Positions 54,951-63,159 of a stretch of DNA of 64,000 bases are shown one piece after another (position 1 is the first letter of the stretch; each line of letters opens with the position of its first letter). A program made the position numbers and the translations under genes. The notes under the pieces were generated by a model. It was not told the DNA's origin. It saw only the letters and a program-made list of their open reading frames with translations, and ran no database searches. The stretch is from Bact-08 sp964533215 (GTDB taxonomy: Bacteria; Bacteroidota; Bacteroidia; Bacteroidales; UBA932), in assembly GCA_964533215.1 (NCBI GenBank), contig CAZHLJ010000006.1, positions 67,172 to 131,171 of the forward strand, given 5' to 3'.

Positions 54951-56210
54951 TCACTCATCTTCGCTCTCTGGCAGTAGTTTTTCTCCTTCACCGAGAATGA
55001 GTCTGGAGGTCGCATCATCAAGGGCCTCCACTCCTCTCAGTTTTCTTCGGATAACATTTGTTCTTGTGCCGACAAGCTTATCGATATCATCCAGTCCTCC
55101 TTGAATATTCTTCTGCGCTTTCTGTAAAAGACCACCGAATGATTCAAATTCGGTCTTTACAGCCCCAAGGACTTTCCATACTTCACTGCTTCTCTTCTCT
55201 ATTGCCAATGTCCTGAAACCCATTTGAAGGCTGTTCAGTATTGCAGCCAAGGTTGTCGGGCCTGTAACAATCACCTTGTACTTAAGTTGCAGCTCCTCAA
55301 GAAGAGCAGCCTTACGGACAACTTCTGCATAGATACCCTCAAATGGAAGGAACATAATTGCAAAGTCAGTTGTATAAGGAGGATCAACATATTTTTCGCT
55401 TATATCCTTTGCCATCTTCTTGATGGCATTGTCCATAGCTTTCTGTTCCATTTCAATTCTCGCAGGATCTCCGGAATCATATGCATCCTGCAACGACTCG
55501 TAAACCTCCTTTGGAAACTTTGCATCTATCGGCAGCCATATCTGATTATTCTGGTCATCTTTTCCGGGAAGTTTTATTGCAAACTCAACAAACTCCTTTC
55601 CTGAAGGTTTGGTCTTCACATTTGACTCATATTGCTCAGGGGCAAGTATCTGCTCCAATAACATCGACAACTGGACCTCTCCTATCCCACCACGCATTTT
55701 GACATTGTTAAGCACCCTTTTCAATCCACCTACATCCTGTGCAAGAGTCTGCATTTCACCCAAACCTTTCTGAACTTCAATAAGCTGTTTACCAACTGTT
55801 TCAAAGCTTTGCCCAAGCCTTTCGCTTAGTGTCTTTTCCAGCTTCTCCTCTACTGTTGCCCTGATTTTTTCCAGCTTCTCCTCAGTATTTTTTATCATCT
55901 CGCTAAGGCTTTTTTCTATCTGAGACAGTTTATCCTTCTGAATCTCAGTCTGCAGGTTGAGGCTTTTGTCTGAAGAATCCTGAAAAGACTTAATGTTTAC
56001 AGTAAGTTGCTGAGAGAATTGTTTGATTGCCTCCGAAAGCTCCTCACGGTTCTCCTTGGATGTCCTCTGGCTCTCCTCCCTCATGTACCTTAGATCATCA
56101 ATCAGCCTCGATTCAAATCGGTTCAGATTCTCTATTTTTAGATATAGCATGATTACAAAAACTGCGACAAGAATAACCAAGCCGAAAGTGAGAATTGTCA
56201 AAATATTCAT
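54951..56210 (-). CDS. rmuC: DNA recombination protein RmuC
   Basis: This 419-residue protein of the RmuC family was named for limiting inversion between short repeats. An N-terminal membrane helix (ILTILTFGLVILVAVFVIML) is followed by a long coiled coil (residues 35-165). A C-terminal nuclease-like domain contains LKRVLNNVKMRGGIGEVQL, WLPIDAKFPKEVYESL and FEGIYAEVVRK, then VTGPTTLAAILNSLQMGF. The architecture matches the family, and the predicted nuclease fold is not proven here. The end abuts the palindromic element, with a 189-base gap to carB on the other strand, and it is divergent from the marR gene. Confidence 0.93.
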   Translation of the reverse strand: MNILTILTFGLVILVAVFVIMLYLKIENLNRFESRLIDDLRYMREESQRTSKENREELSEAIKQFSQQLTVNIKSFQDSSDKSLNLQTEIQKDKLSQIEKSLSEMIKNTEEKLEKIRATVEEKLEKTLSERLGQSFETVGKQLIEVQKGLGEMQTLAQDVGGLKRVLNNVKMRGGIGEVQLSMLLEQILAPEQYESNVKTKPSGKEFVEFAIKLPGKDDQNNQIWLPIDAKFPKEVYESLQDAYDSGDPARIEMEQKAMDNAIKKMAKDISEKYVDPPYTTDFAIMFLPFEGIYAEVVRKAALLEELQLKYKVIVTGPTTLAAILNSLQMGFRTLAIEKRSSEVWKVLGAVKTEFESFGGLLQKAQKNIQGGLDDIDKLVGTRTNVIRRKLRGVEALDDATSRLILGEGEKLLPESEDE

Positions 56211-56269
56211 GTTGAAAACAGGTTGATGAAAAATGTTATTGATACACTACAAATTAATGAAAAAACAAT

Positions 56270-56277
56270 TATATTTG
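56270..56277 (+). promoter_or_regulatory. Putative -7 box for the marR-hdr operon
   Basis: TATATTTG matches TAnnTTTG and lies 27 bases before the marR ATG at 56305. No convincing -33 TTTG is seen at the expected spacing, so only the -7 element is called. Confidence 0.4.
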
Positions 56278-56293
56278 CAATAGTAAAAGCACA

Positions 56294-56313
56294 TACTATC
56301 TTATATGATACTA
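56294..56313. promoter_or_regulatory. Candidate MarR operator (imperfect inverted repeat)
   Basis: TACTATC (56294-56300) and GATACTA (56307-56313) form an inverted repeat with one mismatch in seven and a six-base centre, spanning the start codon of marR just downstream of the -7 box. The position would suit autorepression by the MarR protein. The signal is short and AT-rich, so chance cannot be excluded. Confidence 0.25.
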
Positions 56314-56754
56314 AATAAAAAAGTCGGAGTGTTTCTTAATCTGGTTCATTGCAGATTCAAGTCATATATGATAAACATCTTTCAAAGCAACGGCTTCGAT
56401 ATCACCCCAGAACAATTCCTTGTACTTGACACCCTTTGGGATGATGGTGTTCAATCACAGCAGGAGATTGCAGACAAGCTTAAAAAGGATAAAAATTCTG
56501 TCACCAAGCTGATCGATGCTCTTGAAAAAAAGAATTTAGTAAAGAGAACAGCGTTCAAGCAAGACCGGCGGCAGAATCTTATTCATGTTACAGAGGCAGG
56601 CAATAGGATTAAAGATGCTGTGACAGAGATAGCAATGGAGAGTACCAATGCAATAATAAAAGACATTCCTCATGAAGAGCTCTATACTTTCATAAGAGTC
56701 CTCACCAAAATGTCTGATAATATGATAATAGATAAGGAGAAACAGAATGGGTAA
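56305..56754 (+). CDS. MarR family transcriptional regulator
   Basis: This 149-residue winged-helix regulator has the MarR core: FDITPEQFLVLDTLWDDGVQ, then QQEIADKLKKDKNSVTKLID (recognition helices), and wing LVKRTAFKQDRRQNLIHVTE with the conserved D-x-R. It overlaps the first hdr gene by eight bases, which implies that regulator and redox genes are translated from one message. The ligand or redox signal is unknown; no obvious pair of sensing Cys residues stands out. A candidate operator overlaps its start. Confidence 0.92.
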   Translation: MILNKKVGVFLNLVHCRFKSYMINIFQSNGFDITPEQFLVLDTLWDDGVQSQQEIADKLKKDKNSVTKLIDALEKKNLVKRTAFKQDRRQNLIHVTEAGNRIKDAVTEIAMESTNAIIKDIPHEELYTFIRVLTKMSDNMIIDKEKQNG

Positions 56755-57439
56755 ATTGTTCGATAAACTGATGGAGGATTACCGCTTTAAGGAGGGTCTG
56801 AATGCCTGCATCAACTGTGGAACCTGTACAGCCATATGTCCGGCTGCAGAATTTTACAAATACGATCCCAGAATTATTACAGATTCCGTACAGTCTCAGG
56901 ATGATGCTGTAATAGAAGCTTTGTTGAAAAGCGACACTATATGGTACTGTGGAGAGTGTATGTCCTGCGTAACCCGCTGTCCAAGGAAAAATGCTCCCGG
57001 GCTTATAATAATGGCTCTCAGAAGTCTTTCTGTTGACATGGGATACTTTATGGAATCAGAAAAAGGGAGGCAGCAATATGCTTTAGGAAAAGCTCTTTGC
57101 GGGAATATCCTGAACTATGGATATTGCGTTTACCCACGCACCTTCAAGCACTCTGCGCATCCGGAATCGGGAACTGTGGGAAAGTGGATTGAGGATAACC
57201 TTGAAGCAGTTCACAAGAGGCTTGGGTCAAATCTGGATGGAGATGGTCCTGGTATTTTGAGAAAAATACCTCAAGAGGATCTGGACGAGCTCAAATCTAT
57301 TTTTGACGTCACCGGTGCTACTGAAAGGCTGGAAAATGTTGAAAAGCTCTCTCTTGCCAGAGCTAAGGAGATGGGACTCTCTCAGGAAGAGTACCTTAAT
57401 TTTATATTTACAAAATCAGAAAAAGAACATCATATATAA
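56747..57439 (+). CDS. HdrC-like 4Fe-4S dicluster protein
   Basis: This 230-residue iron-sulfur protein resembles the HdrC subunit of heterodisulfide reductase. Two CX2CX2CX3C motifs, CINCGTCTAICP near residue 22 and CGECMSCVTRCP near residue 67, would hold two 4Fe-4S clusters. A C-terminal part of about 100 residues (ALGKALCGNILNYGYCVYPR) contains more Cys. HdrC relays electrons between HdrA and HdrB. It overlaps marR by eight bases and lies four bases before the hdrB-like gene. The physiological disulfide is not the methanogen CoM-CoB pair, which bacteria lack. Confidence 0.9.
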   Translation: MGKLFDKLMEDYRFKEGLNACINCGTCTAICPAAEFYKYDPRIITDSVQSQDDAVIEALLKSDTIWYCGECMSCVTRCPRKNAPGLIIMALRSLSVDMGYFMESEKGRQQYALGKALCGNILNYGYCVYPRTFKHSAHPESGTVGKWIEDNLEAVHKRLGSNLDGDGPGILRKIPQEDLDELKSIFDVTGATERLENVEKLSLARAKEMGLSQEEYLNFIFTKSEKEHHI

Positions 57440-57443
57440 GATC

Positions 57444-58460
57444 ATGATCGTCAACGGTAAACAGAAAATTTGGAGCGAGTATCAGAAGGAGATACCTGAG
57501 GACCATTACTTTTATGTAAGGAGCTGTATCCGCCAGAATTTTTTCCCGGCATCGGAGAAGACATTTCTGGATATAGTAAGGAACAAACTCAACCTGGATT
57601 ATTTCGAAACAGAACATCATACGACCTGTGGAGGAATTGCTTATCACAGCGACACCATACCTCAGGAGACCCTTATGACCATAATAGCCCGTCAGTTTGC
57701 CCTTATGACTGAGAATGGTTATAAAAACTATGTAGCCTCCTGTATCACCTCATTCGGTATCTATACCGAGACACTGGAAACATGGAGACACTTTCCTGAG
57801 CTTGAAGCCAAGGTTCGTGAAAATCTTTGGAAGGCTACAAAGAAGGAGTTCAACAAACCCGAATTCCTTGCCCACGCAAGCGACGTAATTTTCAAACTGA
57901 GAGATAAAATAGCAGCCCAGGCAAAACATAAGCTGATCAATATCAAGACTGGAGAGCCACTAAGGGTTGTAGAGCATATCGGATGCCACTACTCAAAGAT
58001 GTTCCCTTCAAAAGGGGTCGGAGGAGCAGAATACCCATACGTCCTTACAGGAATGATAGAGTCCTGGGGCGGAGAGATAATTGACTACCCTGAGAGAAGG
58101 CATTGTTGCGGATTCGGGTTCAGGCAGTATTTGGTTCAGGCCAATCGTGGATACTCCATTTCAAACACCCACAAAAAATTTGAATCCATGGAGCCATTCA
58201 AGCCAGACATGATAATCACAAATTGTCCGGGATGCCCATATTTTCTGGACAGATGGCAATATGTAATCAAAGAGCTGGAAGGAAAGACTTATGGAGAGGG
58301 TTCGCAGGGAATACCTGTGTTCACATATGAAGAGGTTGCCGGACTTGTTTTGGGATACGACCCTTGGGATCTTGGCCTTCAAGTCCATCAGACTGATGTT
58401 GAACCGCTATTGGATAAAATGGGAATTGAATACAACAAAGCTGATAAATATAAAATATGA
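57444..58460 (+). CDS. HdrB-like CCG-domain protein
   Basis: This protein of about 338 residues resembles heterodisulfide reductase subunit B, which binds unusual 4Fe-4S clusters through CCG domains. The C-terminal CCG domain looks complete (HIGCHYSKM, RRHCCGFGFRQ, TNCPGCPYF). The N-terminal one is degenerate, with single Cys residues at 28, 62 (TCGG instead of CCG) and 100 (SCITS instead of CxxC), so the first noncubane cluster may be altered. I chose ATG 57444, four bases after the hdrC-like stop; the frame is open upstream but overlaps that gene. It overlaps the hdrA-like start by four bases. Confidence 0.88.
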   Translation: MIVNGKQKIWSEYQKEIPEDHYFYVRSCIRQNFFPASEKTFLDIVRNKLNLDYFETEHHTTCGGIAYHSDTIPQETLMTIIARQFALMTENGYKNYVASCITSFGIYTETLETWRHFPELEAKVRENLWKATKKEFNKPEFLAHASDVIFKLRDKIAAQAKHKLINIKTGEPLRVVEHIGCHYSKMFPSKGVGGAEYPYVLTGMIESWGGEIIDYPERRHCCGFGFRQYLVQANRGYSISNTHKKFESMEPFKPDMIITNCPGCPYFLDRWQYVIKELEGKTYGEGSQGIPVFTYEEVAGLVLGYDPWDLGLQVHQTDVEPLLDKMGIEYNKADKYKI

Positions 58461-59470
58461 ATAAAGAGGTACTCGTTATTGGAGGCGGGCCTGCAGGACT
58501 AGAGGCGGCCGGACAACTCAAAAATCTTGGCTACAAAGCATATATAGTTGAAAGAAGTGAAAAACTTGGAGGGCACTTGTGCAAATGGGACAGATTGTTT
58601 CCGGAAAGCATCTCCGCAAGCGAGACTTTGGAAAAACTATTGAAGCCAATTGCCGGAACAACAGTTTTCCTTAACACCGAGGTTGTGAAAGCAGAAAAAA
58701 AGGGAGATATGTTTACCGTGACTCTCTCTGACGATGCTTCGCTCACTGTATCGGCAATAGTAGTCGCAACAGGTTTTACTCTTTTCAGGGCAGAAAAGAA
58801 GGAGGAGTATGGATATGGGATATATAACAAAGTGATTACAAATGCAGACCTGGAAAATTATTTCACTACTCATTCCGATCCACGTATTGAAAACCCCTCT
58901 AAAATCGGTTTTGTACATTGTGTAGGTTCACGAGACGAGAAGGCATGCAACAGGCAGTGCTCAAAGCTATGCTGCATTACTGCCGTAAAGCAAGCCTGCG
59001 AGATGAAAGAGCTGTTTCCTCAATCAGAGATCTACTGTTTTTATATGGACCTCAGAATGTATGGCAGACATTACGAAGATCTCTATCTGGAGGCTCAAAG
59101 CAAACATGGAATAAGATTTATCAGGGGCAGGGTATCAGAAGTTGCTGAAAACGAAAATGGAGACTTGGTGATAAAAGCTGAGGACACCCTCTCATCCAAG
59201 CCACTCAAGGTCACTCTTGACCTGCTGGTTTTGATGGCGGGAATGGTCAAGAATGAAGACAGCGAAAGCTTGTCGGCAATTCTGGATATCAAAACAGGCG
59301 AAGACGGCTTCTTCGACCCGGCAAATCCAATCCTTAATTCCACAGAGGGACGCTCTCCGGGAATATTCTTCGCTGGTGCTTCAACAGGACCAAAAACAAT
59401 ACCTGAATCGATAACTGAGGCAAAAGCCACGGTTCTGGCCATGCATGAATATTTCTCAAATAAGAAATGA
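58457..59470 (+). CDS. HdrA-like FAD-dependent oxidoreductase (short form)
   Basis: This 337-residue flavoprotein has FAD-binding Rossmann motif VIGGGPAGLEAAGQL at residues 7-21 and a Lys-Leu-Gly-Gly-His stretch soon after. The HdrA Fe-S signature is HCVGSRDEKACNRQCSKLCC near residues 155-174. It lacks the N- and C-terminal ferredoxin domains of methanogen HdrA and in size resembles the short HdrA of bacterial Hdr-like systems. The AGASTGPKTIPESITEA C-terminal FAD motif is intact. It would be the central flavin subunit of the complex. The adjacent small Fe-S gene may take the part of the missing ferredoxin. Confidence 0.9.
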   Translation: MNKEVLVIGGGPAGLEAAGQLKNLGYKAYIVERSEKLGGHLCKWDRLFPESISASETLEKLLKPIAGTTVFLNTEVVKAEKKGDMFTVTLSDDASLTVSAIVVATGFTLFRAEKKEEYGYGIYNKVITNADLENYFTTHSDPRIENPSKIGFVHCVGSRDEKACNRQCSKLCCITAVKQACEMKELFPQSEIYCFYMDLRMYGRHYEDLYLEAQSKHGIRFIRGRVSEVAENENGDLVIKAEDTLSSKPLKVTLDLLVLMAGMVKNEDSESLSAILDIKTGEDGFFDPANPILNSTEGRSPGIFFAGASTGPKTIPESITEAKATVLAMHEYFSNKK

Positions 59471-59471
59471 T

Positions 59472-59801
59472 ATGATTGATTTTGGTTACACAATTTCCCC
59501 CAGCTCAAGGATAAATCTGGATGATTTAAATCAGAGCCGGCTTAACAGACTTATTCTTGCCGAACCCGATGTAACAAAATGCATGTGCTGCGGTTCATGT
59601 GCCTCCTCCTGTTCGGCGGGCAATTTCACGAAAGTGAATCTGCGGAGGTCTATCCATCTGTTAAAGAGCGGTCTGGATTCTGAAGCGGTCTCGTTGCTGG
59701 AGGGATGCATGCTATGCGGCAAGTGTACTCTTGTTTGTCCCCGCGGAATCAATACCCGAAACATGATCCGCTCGATTTTAAAAATTTACAAGGAGGTATA
59801 A
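59472..59801 (+). CDS. Small HdrC-like 4Fe-4S dicluster protein
   Basis: This 109-residue protein has two Cys motifs, CMCCGSCASSCSAGN near residue 37 and CMLCGKCTLVCPRG near residue 78, the second followed by a hydrophobic helix. It would hold two 4Fe-4S clusters and pass electrons between the HdrA-like and the membrane subunit. The start at ATG 59472 (MIDFGYTIS) falls one base after the hdrA-like stop; an upstream ATG at 59445 would overlap. It is a second, smaller HdrC paralogue in the same cluster. Confidence 0.85.
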   Translation: MIDFGYTISPSSRINLDDLNQSRLNRLILAEPDVTKCMCCGSCASSCSAGNFTKVNLRRSIHLLKSGLDSEAVSLLEGCMLCGKCTLVCPRGINTRNMIRSILKIYKEV

Positions 59802-59802
59802 A

Positions 59803-61596
59803 GTGAAAGAGCGTCTGATTTTCGGATACGATCCGTTTGTATTGCCATTCACACTGGGCATGGTTTTTATCATTCTTTACCTTATGGTTGGCACGGCCAG
59901 AATAATTATGGCTCTGGATAATAATGAACGCAAGCTCATACTCAAGTCACTATATCCGGTAAAGTTGCTCAAGACCTGTAAGGATATAATTGTAGATTGC
60001 CTTCTCCATGTAAAGATATTCAAGAGAAATTTCTTATTGGGTTATATGCACTCAAGCATAGCCTTTGGCTGGTTCATGCTTATCTTTATCGGTCATATTG
60101 AGGTTTTTCTCTATACCCCACAAAGGACAGGCGTTCTATACTATCCTGTTTTCTTCAGATACTTTGTAATGGAGACCCATGAGACTCTCAGAGGTTCCTT
60201 CTTCTTTTTCCTGATGGATCTCTCCTTACTTGTTGTTTTGACCGGTATAGGGCTGGCAATATTTAAGAGATTCCACTCAAAACCGCTTGGTATGAGGAGA
60301 ACCACAAAACTGAAACTTGGAGACAGGATTGCACTATACTCTCTCTGGGCAATCTTCCCCTTAAGACTTCTTGCAGAAAGCTTTACAGCCAACATCAGTG
60401 GAGGAAGTTTCCTTACCAAATCCATAAACCATCTTCTTAACACCTTTGTTACAAACCAAGATCACATCCTTCCTGTATGGTGGGCATACTCCCTGGCTTT
60501 AGGAATGTTTCTTTTTGCACTTCCTTTCTCACGTTATATGCACATTCCAACCGAGATACTACTGATTTTCCTTCGAAATGCCGGGATAAAGTCATCTATG
60601 TCAAGACAGGGATATGCAGAGAGTGAGATATACTCCTGTTCAAGATGCGGTATCTGCATAGACGGTTGCCCAATGACTGCGCAAAAGAGAAATATCAAGT
60701 TTTCATCGGTATATTTTATAAGGCTATTGAGAAGACGATACGATGAATCGATTATTACTGCGGACAAATGCCTGATGTGCAACAAATGTGTCTCAGTCTG
60801 CCCGGTTGGAATAGATTCAACAAGACTTAAACTACTCAAAAGAGAGGAAGAGTATGGTTCACAAAAATCCAACTTCAATTATCTGAAAGAGATTTCAAAC
60901 AAGACAGATGGCTCAGGCAAGGTGCTTTATTATGCCGGTTGCATGACCCACCTCTCCCCTGTTATATACAGGTCGCTTTTTAAAATACTTGAAAAGGCCG
61001 GCGTCGAATATAAATTTATGGATTCAGATGGATCTGTCTGCTGTGGAAGACCATTGATGATGTCAGGCAACCTTGAGGGGGCAAAAGAGCTCATAAGGAA
61101 AAACACTGAGATCATAAAAGCGTCCGGTTGCGACACTCTGTTGCTGTCCTGCCCAATATGCTACAAGATATTCAACGAAGAGTACAAGCTTGATGGTATA
61201 AGGGTTGTACACCATTCAGTATTCATAAATGATCTTGTAAAGAGTGGAAAGATAACTCTGAAAAATAGTGCAGAATCCTTCGTCTTTCACGATCCTTGCG
61301 AACTTGGAAGAGGTTCTGACATTTATGACCAGCCCAGAGAGCTGCTTTCAAATATCGGTACTGTGAAAGAGGCTTCAAAAGAGAGAAAAGAGAGTATATG
61401 CTGTGGCGGAAGCCTTGGAAGCCTCACTCTATCAAATGCCGACAGGGAGCAAATTACTATATCTTCTCTTAAAGCACTAATGGCAAACGAGCCAGATAAA
61501 GTTGTAACAGCCTGTCCTTTATGCTTAAAAACCTTTAGCACCTACAACAAAAAACCGACCTTGGATATTGCCCAGGTTGTATCCGAACAATTGTAA
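59803..61596 (+). CDS. Membrane HdrE/HdrD-like fusion (NarI-like helices plus two CCG domains)
   Basis: This 597-residue membrane iron-sulfur protein starts at a GTG at 59803, one base after the previous stop. Residues 1 to about 255 hold five membrane helices, like NarI/DsrM/HdrE cytochrome b subunits, with candidate haem His residues in YMHSSIAFGW, FIGHIEVF and METHETLR. Two ferredoxin motifs (CSRCGICIDGCP near 280, CLMCNKCVSVCP near 324) follow. Two intact CCG domains follow: YAGCMTHLS, VCCGRPLMM and SCPICYK, then FHDPCELGRG, ICCGGSLGS and ACPLCLK. The order matches HdrE fused to HdrD and could link menaquinone to a disulfide. Confidence 0.9.
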   Translation: MKERLIFGYDPFVLPFTLGMVFIILYLMVGTARIIMALDNNERKLILKSLYPVKLLKTCKDIIVDCLLHVKIFKRNFLLGYMHSSIAFGWFMLIFIGHIEVFLYTPQRTGVLYYPVFFRYFVMETHETLRGSFFFFLMDLSLLVVLTGIGLAIFKRFHSKPLGMRRTTKLKLGDRIALYSLWAIFPLRLLAESFTANISGGSFLTKSINHLLNTFVTNQDHILPVWWAYSLALGMFLFALPFSRYMHIPTEILLIFLRNAGIKSSMSRQGYAESEIYSCSRCGICIDGCPMTAQKRNIKFSSVYFIRLLRRRYDESIITADKCLMCNKCVSVCPVGIDSTRLKLLKREEEYGSQKSNFNYLKEISNKTDGSGKVLYYAGCMTHLSPVIYRSLFKILEKAGVEYKFMDSDGSVCCGRPLMMSGNLEGAKELIRKNTEIIKASGCDTLLLSCPICYKIFNEEYKLDGIRVVHHSVFINDLVKSGKITLKNSAESFVFHDPCELGRGSDIYDQPRELLSNIGTVKEASKERKESICCGGSLGSLTLSNADREQITISSLKALMANEPDKVVTACPLCLKTFSTYNKKPTLDIAQVVSEQL

Positions 61597-61630
61597 TCAA
61601 ATTTATTATTAAATAGTACATCACAGTTTT

Positions 61631-62905
61631 ATGACTAACTACAAACTAAAGAATGTCGCCTCTGGAAGAATTTTTGACGATACCGGCTGGCTCATCTCTG
61701 ATCCGGAAAACAGCAAACCCTCTCTTATAAGGGCAATTTACGAGCAAAAACAGCTAAATCTGAAAGATGAATCCCTAGGTTTTTACAAATATGCCGACTG
61801 GCTTCCTATTAACAGATATTTAAAAAATTCGTCATCTACAATTACCTACAAAAGCGTTGAATTGGCAAAATCTCTCGATCTGGAAAACCTGTACATCAGC
61901 TTCAGCGGGTACTGGCCGGAAAGAGATGCAAAAATGACAACATGCTCATTCAAAGAGACTGAGGCATATTCAGTTTGTGCAAGACTTAAAGTAGATTCAG
62001 ACAAAGTAATGGTGGTTGCTTCTGCTGGAAACACCGCCAGAGCATTCGCTAAAGTTTGTTCCGAAAATAAAATTCCCCTATTGATTGTGGTCCCTCATGA
62101 CAATCTTGATGCCCTTTGGTTTGACACCCCTATAGACAGTTGTGTAAAGTTGATATGCTCTCCGTCAAAAACTGACTATTACGATGCAATTGACCTGGCA
62201 AACAAAGTTTGTAAGTCTTCCAAATTCTTCGAAGAGGGAGGTGCAAAGAATGTTGCCAGACGTGATGGTATGGCAACCGTAGTGCTTTCTGCAGCCACTA
62301 CTATCGGAAGGATACCGGACTACTATTTTCAAGCAATTGGAAGTGGAACAGGCACAATCGCCGCTTGGGAGGCTAACTTACGCCTTATTGAAGATGGCAG
62401 GTTCGGAAATAACAAAATGGTGTTGATTCCTTCTCAGAATATCCCTTTCACTCCTATGTACGATGCTTGGAAAGCAGGCAGCAGGGATCTTCTCCCTGTA
62501 AATGACGATGAGGCAAGGGAGAAAGCTTTGCTAATAGGTGCAAAGGTTCTTTCTAACAGAAAACCTCCCTTCTCTGTGCCTGGTGGGCTATATGATGCTT
62601 TGGTGGACTCTTGTGGTGATATCGAGGCTGCTGATAACAGCGAGATGGAGCAGGCCTGCAGGTTGTTTGAATCTTGTGAAAATATTGATATTAATCCGGC
62701 TGCGGGGATTGCTCTTGCGGGTATGATCAAGAGTATCAATTCGGGGAAAGTGGACAGGGAGAAGGTTATTTTGCTGAATATTACTGGTGGCGGGGAAAAG
62801 AGGTTCAAAGCCGAGAAAAAGGTGTTTCAGCTTGCTCCCAATCTGGTTATTGACAATAATTTACCTTCTGAGGAGATTATTGATAGGGTAACAAAATTGT
62901 TTTAA
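61631..62905 (+). CDS. Cysteate synthase (threonine synthase-like PLP enzyme)
   Basis: This 424-residue fold-type II PLP enzyme matches cysteate synthase better than threonine synthase. Diagnostic stretches in order are SFSGYWPERDAKMTTCSFKE (PLP Lys in CSFKE near residue 106), VVASAGNTARAFAKV, EGGAKNVARRDGMATVVL and YFQAIGSGTGTIAAWEANL. The cysteate synthases of methanogens and of sulfonolipid-making Bacteroidota share this pattern. They join phosphoserine with sulfite to make L-cysteate, the head-group precursor of capnine. It lies 34 bases after the hdr genes and ends in a strong terminator. No capnine acyltransferase is visible here. Alternative: threonine synthase paralogue. Confidence 0.8.
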   Translation: MTNYKLKNVASGRIFDDTGWLISDPENSKPSLIRAIYEQKQLNLKDESLGFYKYADWLPINRYLKNSSSTITYKSVELAKSLDLENLYISFSGYWPERDAKMTTCSFKETEAYSVCARLKVDSDKVMVVASAGNTARAFAKVCSENKIPLLIVVPHDNLDALWFDTPIDSCVKLICSPSKTDYYDAIDLANKVCKSSKFFEEGGAKNVARRDGMATVVLSAATTIGRIPDYYFQAIGSGTGTIAAWEANLRLIEDGRFGNNKMVLIPSQNIPFTPMYDAWKAGSRDLLPVNDDEAREKALLIGAKVLSNRKPPFSVPGGLYDALVDSCGDIEAADNSEMEQACRLFESCENIDINPAAGIALAGMIKSINSGKVDREKVILLNITGGGEKRFKAEKKVFQLAPNLVIDNNLPSEEIIDRVTKLF

Positions 62906-62958
62906 TGGGTAATAAATTTGTTTAATCCATTACTTTACAATACTTTATAAAACTTGGT

Positions 62959-62988
62959 GCTCAGGAAAAATTTCCTGAGCATTTTTTT
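62959..62988 (+). terminator. Rho-independent terminator of the hdr-cysteate synthase region
   Basis: A perfect ten-base inverted repeat GCTCAGGAAA/TTTCCTGAGC (62959-62980, near-zero loop, effectively 8-9 bp stem with short A/T loop) is followed by TTTTTTT at 62982-62988. It lies 54 bases after the cysteate synthase stop and is the clearest terminator in the window. Confidence 0.85.
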
Positions 62989-63048
62989 AATCTAGGTGTG
63001 TATAGCCTTGCATCTCTTTTCCATGATGTGCTTTGCCTTTAAGGCAAA

Positions 63049-63102
63049 TACCCACTAGCAGTCGCTTCGTTAAAAAACAAATGCGCCTTTTTGATTATGC
63101 CG
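63049..63102. repeat. Palindromic element, copy 2 (left part only)
   Basis: The first 37 bases are identical to 54817-54853 (TACCCACTAGCAGTCGCTTC and onward to ATGCG), then a shared TTATGCC follows at a similar distance. The right arm is not found nearby, so this is a truncated or rearranged copy. A short palindrome TTTGCCTTTAAGGCAAA directly precedes it. Confidence 0.75.
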
Positions 63103-63159
63103 TTTGTTTTTGCATCCTATTTTGTAGTACAACAGCCTGGCTGGCATGCAACCAAATTT

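Noticed and set aside
56747..61596. Methanogen-type heterodisulfide reductase
   Set aside because: The genome is clearly bacterial, which would lack CoM and CoB; HdrA is short and HdrB degenerate, so a CoM-CoB role is not credible.
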